A stretch of DNA of 64,000 nucleotides from Nannochloropsis salina CCMP1776 (taxonomy: Eukaryota > Sar > Eustigmatophyceae > Eustigmatales > Monodopsidaceae): contig SDOX01000085.1 of NCBI GenBank assembly GCA_004565275.1, positions 51,173-115,172 of the forward strand, given 5' to 3'. The notes under the pieces are model-generated. The model made no database searches and was not told the DNA's origin. It worked only from the letters and a program-made list of their open reading frames with translations. Positions 55,526 to 64,000 of this stretch are shown here, one piece after another. How positions within the stretch are numbered: the stretch's first letter is position 1; each line of letters opens with the position of its first letter. The position numbers and the translations under genes were made by a program.

Positions 55526-56683
55526 ATGGTAGATAAACAACCTCCCCAAGGCACCAGCTTTCCCCTCTCACTTTGTTTATTGGTACTGTCATTCGCTGGA
55601 CATGCATTGAAAATCCAGGGTCATACACTGTTGGAAAACATGAAAACGCTGTCTACCGCAGCACCCTCAGAATATGTTGACCCTCAAGAGACAATTACAA
55701 CAAAGGCGAACAAGCAAATTTTCATAGGATATGGCGCCGGTTGGTACGAGAATGGCCTGGGAAGCAATTATCATAGCAGTTATCCCTATCCTCCAGATCC
55801 TTTTCTCGCTGACTTCCAGTATTGGCCGGATTATGGCTGGGATCACCGCCATGACTTCCCTTACGTATGGGCGGGGCACAAGGATGTTTTCGATCAGGAA
55901 AGAGGTGGAACCATCAAAGACGGAAAAAGGCGTAGTGAAAATAGCAGAGCCTCTGAAGACATTCCAGGCCATGAACGGCTCCTCCAAGAAGAAGCGCAAA
56001 GGGAAGACGCGGAGCCATTGGAACCATCAGGGCAAGAAAATCAGATTGATACACATGAGCACGCAGGTCAACCTAGCCAAAAAAGCGATGTCAGCATCAA
56101 TAACAACCAGCCCTTTAAAGTTCAGAGACCGAAATCAGATTCTCACGTCAATGATATCGCCGCAGTAACTCACTCGGAGGGCGAAACATTTGCAGCTGGC
56201 CCTGTATTCGTGCCCGAGAAAGATATAAAGACAAAGGAGGAAAAGACAAGCGACAATTTAAGTACAGAAGGGATGTTCTCGAAAGGAGTGACGGGTTCCA
56301 GTGATGACCTATCTTCCATAACAGACAAGCAACACTATGGCGGGGGAGGATACCCCCCTTCAGGGTTATACTTCGGAGATGGGTTCATCAATGCATACTG
56401 GCACAAAGGCCGGAATGGGGCCGGTATCAGTCTCGGAGGAAATTTGGGTGACGGAAGCTATGGGATGAGATACGATCCTTATGCATGGAGGGGCAATGGC
56501 CCTTACTCCGGTGCCTACGATGGATATGGTCGCGGTAACCATGCCAACGGGAGGTATGGAGGCTACGGTAGATACATAGACTATGGCGAATACGGGGGGG
56601 GGCATGGGGTGACTGGGACAGGATGCTGCCGTCGTTTGCGTGGATCCTTCCGTAACATTGGAGAGAAAGATCAGAAACATTGA
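55526..56683 (+). CDS. Secreted Tyr/Gly-rich protein
   Basis: Intronless, 385 residues from the ATG at 55526. I prefer this to the upstream in-frame ATG at 55460 because it places a signal peptide at the start (FPLSLCLLVLSFAGHALKIQ). An N-terminal aromatic region has IGYGAGWYENGLGSNYHSSY and FQYWPDYGWDHRHDFPYVWA. A polar, charged middle of about 170 residues follows. The last 100 residues are a Tyr/Gly-rich module, with GGGGYPPSGLYFGDGF, GMRYDPYAWRGNGPYSGAYD and GYGRGNHANGRYGGYGRYID. It ends with a basic patch, GCCRRLRGSFRNIGEKD. I do not recognise a family. The composition fits a structural wall, mucilage or adhesive protein. It converges on the tyrosinase gene, whose stop lies 221 bp away. 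Confidence 0.72.
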   Translation: MVDKQPPQGTSFPLSLCLLVLSFAGHALKIQGHTLLENMKTLSTAAPSEYVDPQETITTKANKQIFIGYGAGWYENGLGSNYHSSYPYPPDPFLADFQYWPDYGWDHRHDFPYVWAGHKDVFDQERGGTIKDGKRRSENSRASEDIPGHERLLQEEAQREDAEPLEPSGQENQIDTHEHAGQPSQKSDVSINNNQPFKVQRPKSDSHVNDIAAVTHSEGETFAAGPVFVPEKDIKTKEEKTSDNLSTEGMFSKGVTGSSDDLSSITDKQHYGGGGYPPSGLYFGDGFINAYWHKGRNGAGISLGGNLGDGSYGMRYDPYAWRGNGPYSGAYDGYGRGNHANGRYGGYGRYIDYGEYGGGHGVTGTGCCRRLRGSFRNIGEKDQKH

Positions 56684-56904
56684 AAAAAAGATAATTTCAT
56701 GAGGCCACGCTCGTCAGATGAGAGCGCATCACTGGCCATGAAAGGATGCCCTCCAAGAGCTCTGCAAAGCCATGTTTACATTCCATTACTGCACTTGCAA
56801 TCGTTGCATACATCTTATTAATCCTTTGCTTTTATATTACACATCGCCCTGATGCTTATGGTCTTTCATTCTTACAATACAACATCTCACGCGCTGAAAT
56901 TTTG
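56684..56904. other. Short convergent intergenic region
   Basis: 221 bp between the stops of the Tyr/Gly-rich protein gene (+) and the tyrosinase gene (-). Nothing else seen. Confidence 0.6.
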
Positions 56905-59856
56905 CTACTTAGTCCTATTCGGGTCCCACCGCTTCCCTCCCCAATGTACGAGGTCATCATAGACATAGGGAAGGGACGGGTGGAGCGGGTGCATGAGCTC
57001 GTCTATTTCTTTCATACTGTAGTGCCGCCCTGGGTCTAGATCTTGCTCATTGGTAACCCTCTCTTCCTCTTCCTCATCGGCGGCTGCCATCAGATACGGT
57101 GTGAACGGCGAAGGGTCCGTGTATCGACCGCCAAGACAATCGCGCATTTCGCCGTCAGACGCAATGCTCTCTTTGGGGGAATCCCAATCCTTCGGTACAT
57201 CTCTTTGTTCGACTTGCTGGGTTGCTCCTCGGGCGCTCGAAGTCTCCCGTTCCCCTGCTTCCACCCGTCTCCTCAACCGTCCGTGTCTATGTCTCACTTG
57301 TCGATTCCTTGCCATAACATCGTCTTCGATTTCTCCTCTCCCTTCAAAATCTCTTTCCCAGTCAGCGTCGTCTCCTTCCCTCTGTCGATCTTTTCCCTCT
57401 CCCTTCTCTTGCAGCCCCTCTTCGCCGCCTTTCGCCTCACTCCAAGTTCGATTGAAACCGCGCTCCATTAAGGCCGGTGACAAGGCCAAGAAATGAGAGA
57501 GGCGGTCGAAATACACATGTGCAGCATAAAAGACTGGGTCGTTGATGGAGGCCATGGAGACAAAATGTCCGTTCACGGCTGTTTCGCACCATACACGTGC
57601 CACCATCCGCAGTAAGCGGTCTTGGTCTTCCCAGTCGTGAAAATTTCCGTCGTTTTTCAAAAACCGGAGCTCTTCTGTCCCTCGGTAGGGTGCCAAGAAG
57701 AATTCTCCAGGCCAAGCTCGCCTGACTTGGCGCAAATCGCTGGCGAGAAGCCGGTACAATTTGTAATATGGCATGTTCTCCGAGTCCAGTCCTGGACAAT
57801 GACAGCGACCAGCCTCCCTATCGCATTCCCGGAACCTTCTCAAGCCTTGAGCACGACCTGAAACGCCTAAAAAAGAGAGGAGCTCGGAAGAGTATTGAGG
57901 AAATGACTTTTGAAATTCCTTCAGGTTGACCCCACAATTCCAAGCGCCGCCTCCAAAGTGCGAGTGTAGCTGCAGATGTACCTGCATGTACAGGCAGGTG
58001 GTGGCTTCTTTCCACGTATTAAAGCTGTCGTAGCAGTCAAAGAGGTTCTGCGCCGGTGCCATTGGCAGGGCCATGGGCAAGCCGCACACAGTCTCACTGC
58101 GGGTGACAAAAGGGCTGGAGTTCAAAGTAAAAGATTTGGACGTGACAAATCCATAAGCATCTACACCGGGATCGTACGCCCGCATCACGTCTTCCGGCAG
58201 ATCTTCCGCTCGCACCATCGGCATCCGGGCAAAGCGACCACATCCCTCCACGACATGACCAGTGGTGGGACTGGTCTCCATGGGTCCGAACCCTTCGTTG
58301 TCGTCGGTTTGAAAGAACGGGTTGCCCCACCACCAGGTGGAACCAAGCGTCTGTGTGTCAATGTGGAAATCCCAGTAGGGGATAGCGCCCAAGGCAAGAT
58401 GAGGGACATGTGCTGATTTTTGTCCGACCGAACGGAATGGAGCGGTCTCATTGAGCACAACCGGTTGCCTCTTTCCGTCGGCTTCGCTTTCTTTCCCACT
58501 CTGTACGGCACTGATCCGCTTCATGTTCTGCTCCGCCCAGTGCATAAAAGCAGAGTGGACAGCCATAAACTGGTTGGGATCATGCAAGCACCATATTTCA
58601 CTGCTGTGTGCAGCGGTCAAAAGTGCATTGTTTGCGAATCGAGGCCCGTAACGCGCCCGACCGTCTGCTAGAGGTATTCGGTAAAAGATGTCAAGGCTCT
58701 CCAGGTACGTCTGACGATCGTCCCGCGTCAATGTCCGCATTTCGCGCCGCACCTCCTTACAAACGGCAGAGAGGGTCCGGTAGCTTCGGAGGGAAGGGCG
58801 CTCGATAACCTGGACGGTGAGCGTGCTTCCGGCCTGGGTGCAGGTGACATCGTGAACCAGGCGGCCGACGCCACGGCGAGAGAACACAACCTTACCACCC
58901 TCCTCTTGAACCTCGAAATCGTACGTCATATCTTCAAAAACATGATCCCTACTGGAGGAGGTGCGACGGGTGGGAGGACTTGACGGTGGAAGTGAATCTA
59001 GTGTGTGGAGAGGGTTCAGGACACGCAGGGTCGTAGGACGTTTTGCCTCAATGATCATATCCCAGCCATAAAGCTGCAGAGTCTCTTCAGCTATTGCTCC
59101 GTAGTCAGCACTGTAAGCTTGAATATGTAAAGGAATTTGGGCCAAGTCGTGGGTGGGTTTCGAACCCGAAGGTGAGATGATAGAGGCATGAGAAGTCGAG
59201 GATGATATGAAGTTGGAGGGAGAGGCGCCTGGAGGAACGGAAGGCATGGAAGAGGAGGACGACGTCGATTTTGGCTGGGTACCAGATGTATTTCGACCAT
59301 CATGTAATAAAATTTTAGTCCAATTGGAGAAAGCTGATGATGGAGAGGGTGGCATGTCAGCGGCTTTGGAAGAGGGAGTAAGCGACAGGTTGTGATAACT
59401 GCTAGATGGCACTTCAGGTAAGTGTGAGGTCTCAAATACCTTGACCGGCGGGTGAATGTTTTTATTTGGATCGCGCACTTGGGTATAAAATGATGATTTA
59501 CTATTTAGCGAGGAACTGTTGAATGAAATATTCATGATGGCATCAGGCGGACTCGAGTTGTGCTGAGAATGTATGTACGACCGGGCACCAAGGTATAAAG
59601 CTCCGAGTGTTACTAGGGCGTAATAAGGAGTGAGGCGATGGCAACAACTTGAATAGGGTTGCATAGTTGCTTGATCTGGGGGAGATGTTCTTGCTGGAGT
59701 AGGAAATTTACCGTCATTGGGTGTTTTCGAAGAGGGCGACGGGCCTGCCCAGGCCGATTTTTCCAACAAAAAGGCCTCGCTGTCATCTACTTCTCCATCC
59801 GTGACACCACTTATTCCAATGTCATCACTTTTATCGTCACCACAAGCTTCTCCCAT
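56905..59856 (-). CDS. Membrane-anchored tyrosinase (type 3 copper oxidase)
   Basis: Type 3 copper enzyme oxidising phenols or tyrosyl groups to quinones. The gene is intronless, 983 residues. It has an acidic N-terminus (residues about 1-60), a hydrophobic stretch near residues 75-92 (YYALVTLGALYLGARSYI) suggesting a type II membrane anchor, and a Ser/Pro linker. The copper domain follows. The CuA candidates are the His of LLTAAHSSEIWCLH and the pair in LHDPNQFMAVHSAFMHWAE, spaced nine residues as in bacterial tyrosinases. CuB has H-x3-H in VHLQLHSHFGGGAW, and the third ligand in NDPVFYAAHVYFDRL. All six copper ligands can be placed, so an active enzyme is plausible. The C-terminus is charged and ends near YDDLVHWGGKRWDPNRTK, recalling tyrosinase tails. 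The lumen- or outside-facing orientation is inferred. Confidence 0.88.
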   Translation of the reverse strand: MGEACGDDKSDDIGISGVTDGEVDDSEAFLLEKSAWAGPSPSSKTPNDGKFPTPARTSPPDQATMQPYSSCCHRLTPYYALVTLGALYLGARSYIHSQHNSSPPDAIMNISFNSSSLNSKSSFYTQVRDPNKNIHPPVKVFETSHLPEVPSSSYHNLSLTPSSKAADMPPSPSSAFSNWTKILLHDGRNTSGTQPKSTSSSSSMPSVPPGASPSNFISSSTSHASIISPSGSKPTHDLAQIPLHIQAYSADYGAIAEETLQLYGWDMIIEAKRPTTLRVLNPLHTLDSLPPSSPPTRRTSSSRDHVFEDMTYDFEVQEEGGKVVFSRRGVGRLVHDVTCTQAGSTLTVQVIERPSLRSYRTLSAVCKEVRREMRTLTRDDRQTYLESLDIFYRIPLADGRARYGPRFANNALLTAAHSSEIWCLHDPNQFMAVHSAFMHWAEQNMKRISAVQSGKESEADGKRQPVVLNETAPFRSVGQKSAHVPHLALGAIPYWDFHIDTQTLGSTWWWGNPFFQTDDNEGFGPMETSPTTGHVVEGCGRFARMPMVRAEDLPEDVMRAYDPGVDAYGFVTSKSFTLNSSPFVTRSETVCGLPMALPMAPAQNLFDCYDSFNTWKEATTCLYMQVHLQLHSHFGGGAWNCGVNLKEFQKSFPQYSSELLSFLGVSGRAQGLRRFRECDREAGRCHCPGLDSENMPYYKLYRLLASDLRQVRRAWPGEFFLAPYRGTEELRFLKNDGNFHDWEDQDRLLRMVARVWCETAVNGHFVSMASINDPVFYAAHVYFDRLSHFLALSPALMERGFNRTWSEAKGGEEGLQEKGEGKDRQREGDDADWERDFEGRGEIEDDVMARNRQVRHRHGRLRRRVEAGERETSSARGATQQVEQRDVPKDWDSPKESIASDGEMRDCLGGRYTDPSPFTPYLMAAADEEEEERVTNEQDLDPGRHYSMKEIDELMHPLHPSLPYVYDDLVHWGGKRWDPNRTK

Positions 59857-60821
59857 ATCACTTTTGTTCTTCCTGTAAAAATGAAAAAGGAAAAAATGTG
59901 AACGGATCGAATTTGCGTGGAAGAAGTAGAAGAGGACCTTTGAACTGCAACCCAGACAGAAATGTACGACACATTGTAGAAAAAGACACGAATGGTTACG
60001 GATTCAACGAAAAAGGAAAAGAAGTAAGGTTTTGCCTCCGACCCGCTCAGGAAAATGTGCCGCATCGTTTCAACTTGCGCCCGGTTCGATAGAAAGCCAA
60101 GCGGCGGCAGGGCAACGTTTCCGATTCGTGCTGAGATAGGGCGACAGCTGACGGTCGTGCCCGAGATGGTCATGATTTGACAAAATGTGCCGCGACGCGA
60201 CGCGTGCAGTGATATGACAATGAATTAAAATGCAATTTTATCTAAATATACTTATAAATATATAAATTTTCGACTACGGTCTTGCCTATGCATTGGTTGG
60301 CTCAAATTTTGGAGTGGGCGCGGTATTCGCCTGGAACAGACTTTTTTCAGCCCGGCCTTAACGGCTGAAATTTTGGGACTCCTGAAAATTTAGCCTGGTT
60401 TTTTGCCTGCGTGTAGGCACTCTTCACTTGCTCTTCTTTTGTTCACCTTGTGCTGCCTTTCTCTTTGTTTGTACGACAAATGTATAGCATGTTTTTATCT
60501 TGCATGACGCACTCTTTACATGGTGCATTATCGTGTTGTGTTCGATGAACCTCCTCCCTATGTCATCCGTGTACCTGCGAGAGGAGCATCCCCGTTCTAC
60601 CACATGGACCGCGAAGCAGTTTGTTCTGCTTTGTTTATGCAATGGTATAGCATGTAGTGAATACAGCTGACAAGATCATACAATTGGAGACATTTCTGTC
60701 AAATGAGATGCAGTATTCGATTTGGCAAAGTCTTTTTAATAACTAACTTACGCTTGCTTTTCTTTCCTTTCCCGACAAATATGTAAAAGCCTCAACCAAA
60801 ATTTCAAGACCAACCATCAAA
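59857..60821. promoter_or_regulatory. Divergent intergenic region
   Basis: 965 bp between the tyrosinase start (-) and the small Trp/Gly-rich secreted protein (+). The middle (60225-60275) is strongly AT-rich. It could act as a shared bidirectional promoter. Confidence 0.4.
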
Positions 60822-61232
60822 ATGAACACTTATTGTTCATGTCGTGTTCTCTACCTCGCTCTCTGTCTTCTCCTCTTGACTTTCCACGTGGCCGATGCGC
60901 AGGAGGCCTCAAATACGCTTGAGGCTACAGACGCCCTGTCCGTTGTCAGTCCCAGCCTGCGCGGCGGCTCAAAAGGACAAAAAGAAGTTGCCAATGACCA
61001 CAATAAAGTAAATGTCAAGGACGCTATGCGTCTCATCGACACGTTGGACTCCGTGTCTTCCCAACCGGAGGCGGAGAAAATGACGACTGTAAAAACAGAC
61101 AGGGAGGAAGCGGACAAAGGCTACTATAAGAAGAAAGGTTACGGCTGGGGCCGCGGGTGGGGACGTGGGGGCTGGGGACGTCGAGGTGGCTGGAGTGGTC
61201 GGGGTGGCTGGGGTCGTCCGGGGTGGCATTAA
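60822..61232 (+). CDS. Small secreted Trp/Gly/Arg-rich protein
   Basis: Intronless, 136 residues. An N-terminal signal peptide, VLYLALCLLLLTFHVADAQE, has a likely cleavage after ADA. The middle is polar with a predicted helix (VKDAMRLIDTLDSVSS). The C-terminus is a low-complexity module starting GYYKKKGYGWGRGWGRG and continuing with repeated GGW/GRGGW units to the end. No known family. Strong positive charge plus Trp and Tyr suggest binding to acidic polysaccharides or an adhesive/wall role. It lies divergently next to the tyrosinase gene and has the same secretory design (signal peptide, polar middle, aromatic Gly-rich tail) as the protein at 55526-56683. Confidence 0.72.
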   Translation: MNTYCSCRVLYLALCLLLLTFHVADAQEASNTLEATDALSVVSPSLRGGSKGQKEVANDHNKVNVKDAMRLIDTLDSVSSQPEAEKMTTVKTDREEADKGYYKKKGYGWGRGWGRGGWGRRGGWSGRGGWGRPGWH

Positions 61233-61960
61233 GCGTCCTTCCTACTGTTTCTTTGTCAACATTGGTCGGGGAGCAACGAAAGACTACATGGTCATCATGG
61301 TCAGGATTGCCGGACCTACAAAATGAGAGAAATGGGGATGTGAATGAAGTTCAAATGCTTATATGGGAGTCAATTAAGTTTGAATCGATAAAAAAGACTC
61401 AGTGATTGAGAGAGGCCGCGATTTTCCTCGGGAACAGACATGTCACGACGGGCAAGAGGGATGACGTCGCCCACAAGCGAGACAGATATACGATGCGACG
61501 ACGAGCGTCACACAGGAGCAAGGGGCCATGTGGGACCGACGACGTATGTCTCGCATCGACGAAGAAACAAAAAAAAAAGACCGACGATACGTGACGGCCG
61601 AGTATTTTGGATAGACTTGGGCTCGACAGTGACAAGGGCACAGTCATACGTTGCAGGCATATTCTGAAGTTGATCCGTGAGAGGAGGGGGGAGAAGTTGA
61701 ATGAATGGCTTACGTCAAAAGCATCGACGCGACGAGCGTCTTCCTTCTTTATGCCTTTTGTTTTGTGCCCTTTGTCACGTCCGCTTATTTTACATCATGT
61801 ACACAGAGAAAGAGACTACATAGAGAAAGAGACGCCAACAGGGATTTTACAGGGCTTCAAAAATAACCCGTTTCCCTCCTCTGAGGCCGTTTATTCCGTA
61901 CTTTGTCAAGGTTGCTTATATACACGATGCCTATAGAGACAGCCAGACCTGCCCGAGGAG
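61233..61960. other. Convergent intergenic region
   Basis: About 730 bp between the small secreted protein gene (+) and RMI2 (-). No coding feature seen. Confidence 0.4.
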
Positions 61961-62754
61961 TCATGCCGACAGGGGGGTGGCTTCCTTCCCCCAGGCATGC
62001 AGGACCTCCAGGTTCCACATCGCCTCCCTCAACGGGTCGGCTTGAGAAAGATCAATGGCTTGGTGGGCCATCACGACGCGCTGCGCCTGGCGGTGCGGTG
62101 TCCTTTCCGGTCCCAAATTCCCCGCGGGCATGGGGCAGAACTCGTCGTAGGGGCGACCGATGATCAAGAGGTACTGGCCTGAGGTATAAAGGATAGGAGG
62201 AATGGAAAGAAAGAGGTAGGGGGAGAAGACACATGAAAGGGAGGAAAGAAGAGGCGGGGTCGGTGTCCAGAAAGGCCATGAAGCCGGATCCAAACTCTCA
62301 AATAGCATCTCTTGCAGTGACAAGACGCGCATTTTCATGTTTACTATCCTTTTTGTACTCATCCCTCTCTTATTCACCTTTTCTTATGTCGATGGGCACC
62401 ACCACATCAGTAAGGACGACATTGAGGAGGGCGGTGCTGTCATCTAAGCGTAGCCGGTCAGGTTGCAAATCGACCACTGTGCCCTGTGGAAGAATGTGAA
62501 ACGCAAGGCACATTATCAATGTAAGTATAGAGGATGTGCATGACGGTGTGTGCACGGTGGTTTGGCGCATTGTTCCCGATACGTGCCTGCACCCACACTC
62601 GCTCTGGTATCTCCGTCCCTCTCCAAACGTAAACAATCGAAGGCGATGACGTGGAAGAAGAGGCAGTGAGGGATGGAGAGTTTGAGCAGGTAGACGAGGA
62701 AGAAGGAGGGCGAAGAGTAGCCTCGAGGAGCTGGCGGAGAAAAACCTTTTGCAT
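61961..62754 (-). CDS. RMI2: RecQ-mediated genome instability protein 2 (RMI2) homologue
   Basis: OB-fold subunit of the BLM/TOP3A/RMI (BTR) dissolvasome that resolves double Holliday junctions in the nucleus. Three exons are seen. The first starts MQKVFLRQLLEATLRP, followed by a Ser-rich stretch and WRGTEIPERVWVQ. The second is GTVVDLQPDRLRLDDSTALL then VVLTDVVVPIDIRK. The third is GQYLLIIGRPYDEFCPMPA, then AHQAIDLSQADPLREAMWNL and EVLHAWG, with a stop at 61961-61963. The end closely follows the human RMI2 pattern (KxxDLS..P..ExMWxLEV). The first intron begins CAG/GCACGT, a GC donor. An upstream in-frame ATG at 62817 is possible, but 62754 fits the family start better. Confidence 0.82.
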
Positions 62755-63523
62755 GCTGTAGGGTGGGGAAAGGAGTGAGGACGAATGGTATTTCACAGGA
62801 TGGAATAAACCATCCACAGTGTTATCACATCCAAGGAGGGAAGCCGATTGAAGGACAGATGAAAGAACAGAATTTCTTATCTCCTAACAAATTGGTTTTC
62901 CTTCATGTGGCTATCGAAATTCCAAGGAACGTAGGGTATACTTGCATCAACGAGGCAATAAGTGGTCGCTTCCGGGATCAGCGAGGGGTCAAAACCGCCT
63001 TCGGTTAAATCAGTATCACGTTCACAAACGCATCGTGTCGGGAATTTTAGGGGGGTTTAAAGAAGCCATACGTTTCAATGACCAAGAAATAAGGACAGTA
63101 GGCTTGATAGGCAAGTTGGATCACAATATCTGGCAGTGGAATGAGATTTCGAGAGGGGAGAGGAGGTTATTCCCAAGCACGCGGGAAAAAGTCTTGTCAT
63201 GCCCATAATATTTATGAAGAGGCATTAACTTCTCTATGATTGCACGAAGGGAAGGATCATGACAATTCAAAGTTCGACCGTGAGATTGGACTTTAAGAAA
63301 GAGAACCCACCCAGCTCAATCGTCTGTCGCGGGAGGATGCAAGGCAGGAGGGGTAGATTCTCAGCATCGTATACAATCAAAGTGTCCTGTCCTTTGTTGG
63401 CTTCAACAGATTGGACTTGGATTACGCACGATTGCTGCCACTCGATCACCTCCTTCTTCATCCCCTCCCCCCACGCCTCCTTGACCTTTCAAAAGAATGC
63501 TTCTCCTCAAGATTTATCCGTAC
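62755..63523. other. Intergenic with a possible extra exon
   Basis: About 770 bp upstream of RMI2. On the minus strand, 63267-63490 holds an open segment after an acceptor-like TTTTGAAAG: VKEAWGEGMKKEVIEWQQ, then SCVIQVQSVEANKGQDTLIV and ILPRQTIELGGFSFLKSN. It reads like real protein and may be an alternative C-terminal exon of the next gene or part of another gene. Confidence 0.35.
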
Positions 63524-64000
63524 CTAAATGCGATCATTCGCTTCCTCCCCTCCCTCTCCTTCTTCTACACTCCTCCCGCCACCGCTCCCCATCCCACCTC
63601 CTAGCGCACCCATGAGACCCCCAATATCGGGCATCCCCCCTCCTCCTCCTCCTCCTCCTCCTCCTCCTCCTCCCATCATCCCTCCCATCATTTGCGACAT
63701 CTTTTACCAGGAGATATGATATGCACGAAAGATATGCAAGAAGTGTGAGTAAAAAGTCGTCCCACATCCCAAGTGAATCAAACACATGCTCGCGACCCTC
63801 CTCCCTCCCTCCCTCTCTCCCTCCCTCCCTCTCTCCCTCCCTCCCTCCCTCCCTCCCCGCCTGCCTCGTACCTGCGCCAAGGCATTGGGATCCTTCATCA
63901 TCTGCGCCGCCTTCTCCCGCATACCCGGCGCCTGCATCATCGACTGCGCCCTGTGAGACACGCACCGAGTGGGAGGGAAGGAGGGAGGGAGGGAGGGAGG
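63524..64000 (-). CDS. STI1-like co-chaperone domain protein, 3' part
   Basis: Runs off the right end of the window, so only the C-terminal part is seen. An exon at about 63875-63955 reads HRAQSMMQAPGMREKAAQMM then KDPNALAQV, a methionine-rich helix pair like the STI1 (Hop/SGTA/ubiquilin/Tic40-type) Hsp70/Hsp90-associated module. After a CCCT-rich intron, the last exon (starting after GTAAAAG) reads MSQMMGGMMGGGG. It continues with a polyglycine run encoded by a CTC triplet repeat, then MPDIGGLMGALGGGMGSGG and EEGEGGEEANDRI, with a stop at 63524-63526. The exact family and the full domain set cannot be judged from this piece. Confidence 0.6.
63638..63676. repeat. CTC triplet repeat (codes for Gly)
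   Basis: About a dozen CTC/TCC triplets, read on the minus strand as a polyglycine run in the C-terminal exon of the STI1-like gene. Confidence 0.85.

Noticed and set aside
59150-59175. B-box-like GGTTTCGAACCC
   Set aside because: Lies within the tyrosinase coding region and has no tRNA context; a chance palindrome.
56620-61000. RxLR-type host-targeting motifs (RRLRG, SLRG) in the two secreted proteins
   Set aside because: RRLRG is at the C-terminus of the first protein and SLRG does not fit the RxLR spacing or follow-up EER; there is no pathogen context.

Overview
The window looks like nuclear DNA from a photosynthetic stramenopile (heterokont alga), most likely a eustigmatophyte of the Nannochloropsis/Microchloropsis type. 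The reasons are intron-rich, GC-rich eukaryotic genes; a light-harvesting protein whose N-terminus has the Ala-Phe signal/transit junction of red-lineage secondary plastids; a mix of animal-like genes (EHD ATPase, RMI2, PFK-2/FBPase-2) and plant-like genes (an ATXR3/SDG2-type SET protein); and introns filled with CCCT/CCTCCC tracts. The species is an inference. There are four 100-N assembly gaps (730-829, 26824-26923, 37623-37722, 50057-50156), and two further genes run off the window ends.

Layout. 1-2174: 3' part of a PFK-2/FBPase-2 gene (+). 3794-9042: EHD membrane-remodelling ATPase (-). 9743-11216: adenylate kinase 6 (+). 12041-14746: RING-finger protein that I splice onto a multi-pass membrane domain (+). 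15285-16876: conserved-looking unknown (-). 17507-20008: TcdA/Tcd-type t6A dehydratase (+). 20290-22273: F-box-like protein (-). 22973-24652: membrane-anchored J-domain protein (+). 25310-38165: one very large, intron-rich SET-domain H3K4 methyltransferase of the ATXR3/SDG2 type with Tudor-like modules at both ends (-). 39986-41603: MoaC/CNX3 (-). 41604-44749: no gene found. 44750-47474: divergent LHC protein (+). 48510-50351: second F-box-like gene, broken by a gap (+). 51061-51930: complex I NDUFB8-like subunit (-). 52573-54550: ER-entering protein of uncertain family (+). 55526-61232: intronless, less GC-rich block of a Tyr/Gly-rich secreted protein (+), a membrane-anchored tyrosinase (-) and a Trp/Gly-rich small secreted protein (+). 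61961-62754: RMI2 (-). 63524-64000: partial STI1-like protein (-).

Most genes are unrelated housekeeping functions: glycolytic control, endocytosis, nucleotide and tRNA metabolism, molybdenum cofactor, respiration, light harvesting, chromatin and genome stability. The only group that looks like a functional unit is the tyrosinase with its two flanking secreted proteins, which could supply a tyrosine-oxidising enzyme and extracellular protein substrates, for example for wall or adhesive cross-linking. Other points of interest are several GC-AG introns, a head-to-head telomere-like palindrome beside a 47-bp tandem array inside an intron, a 28-bp tandem array, and strand-biased CCCT/GGGA intron tracts that coincide with the assembly gaps.
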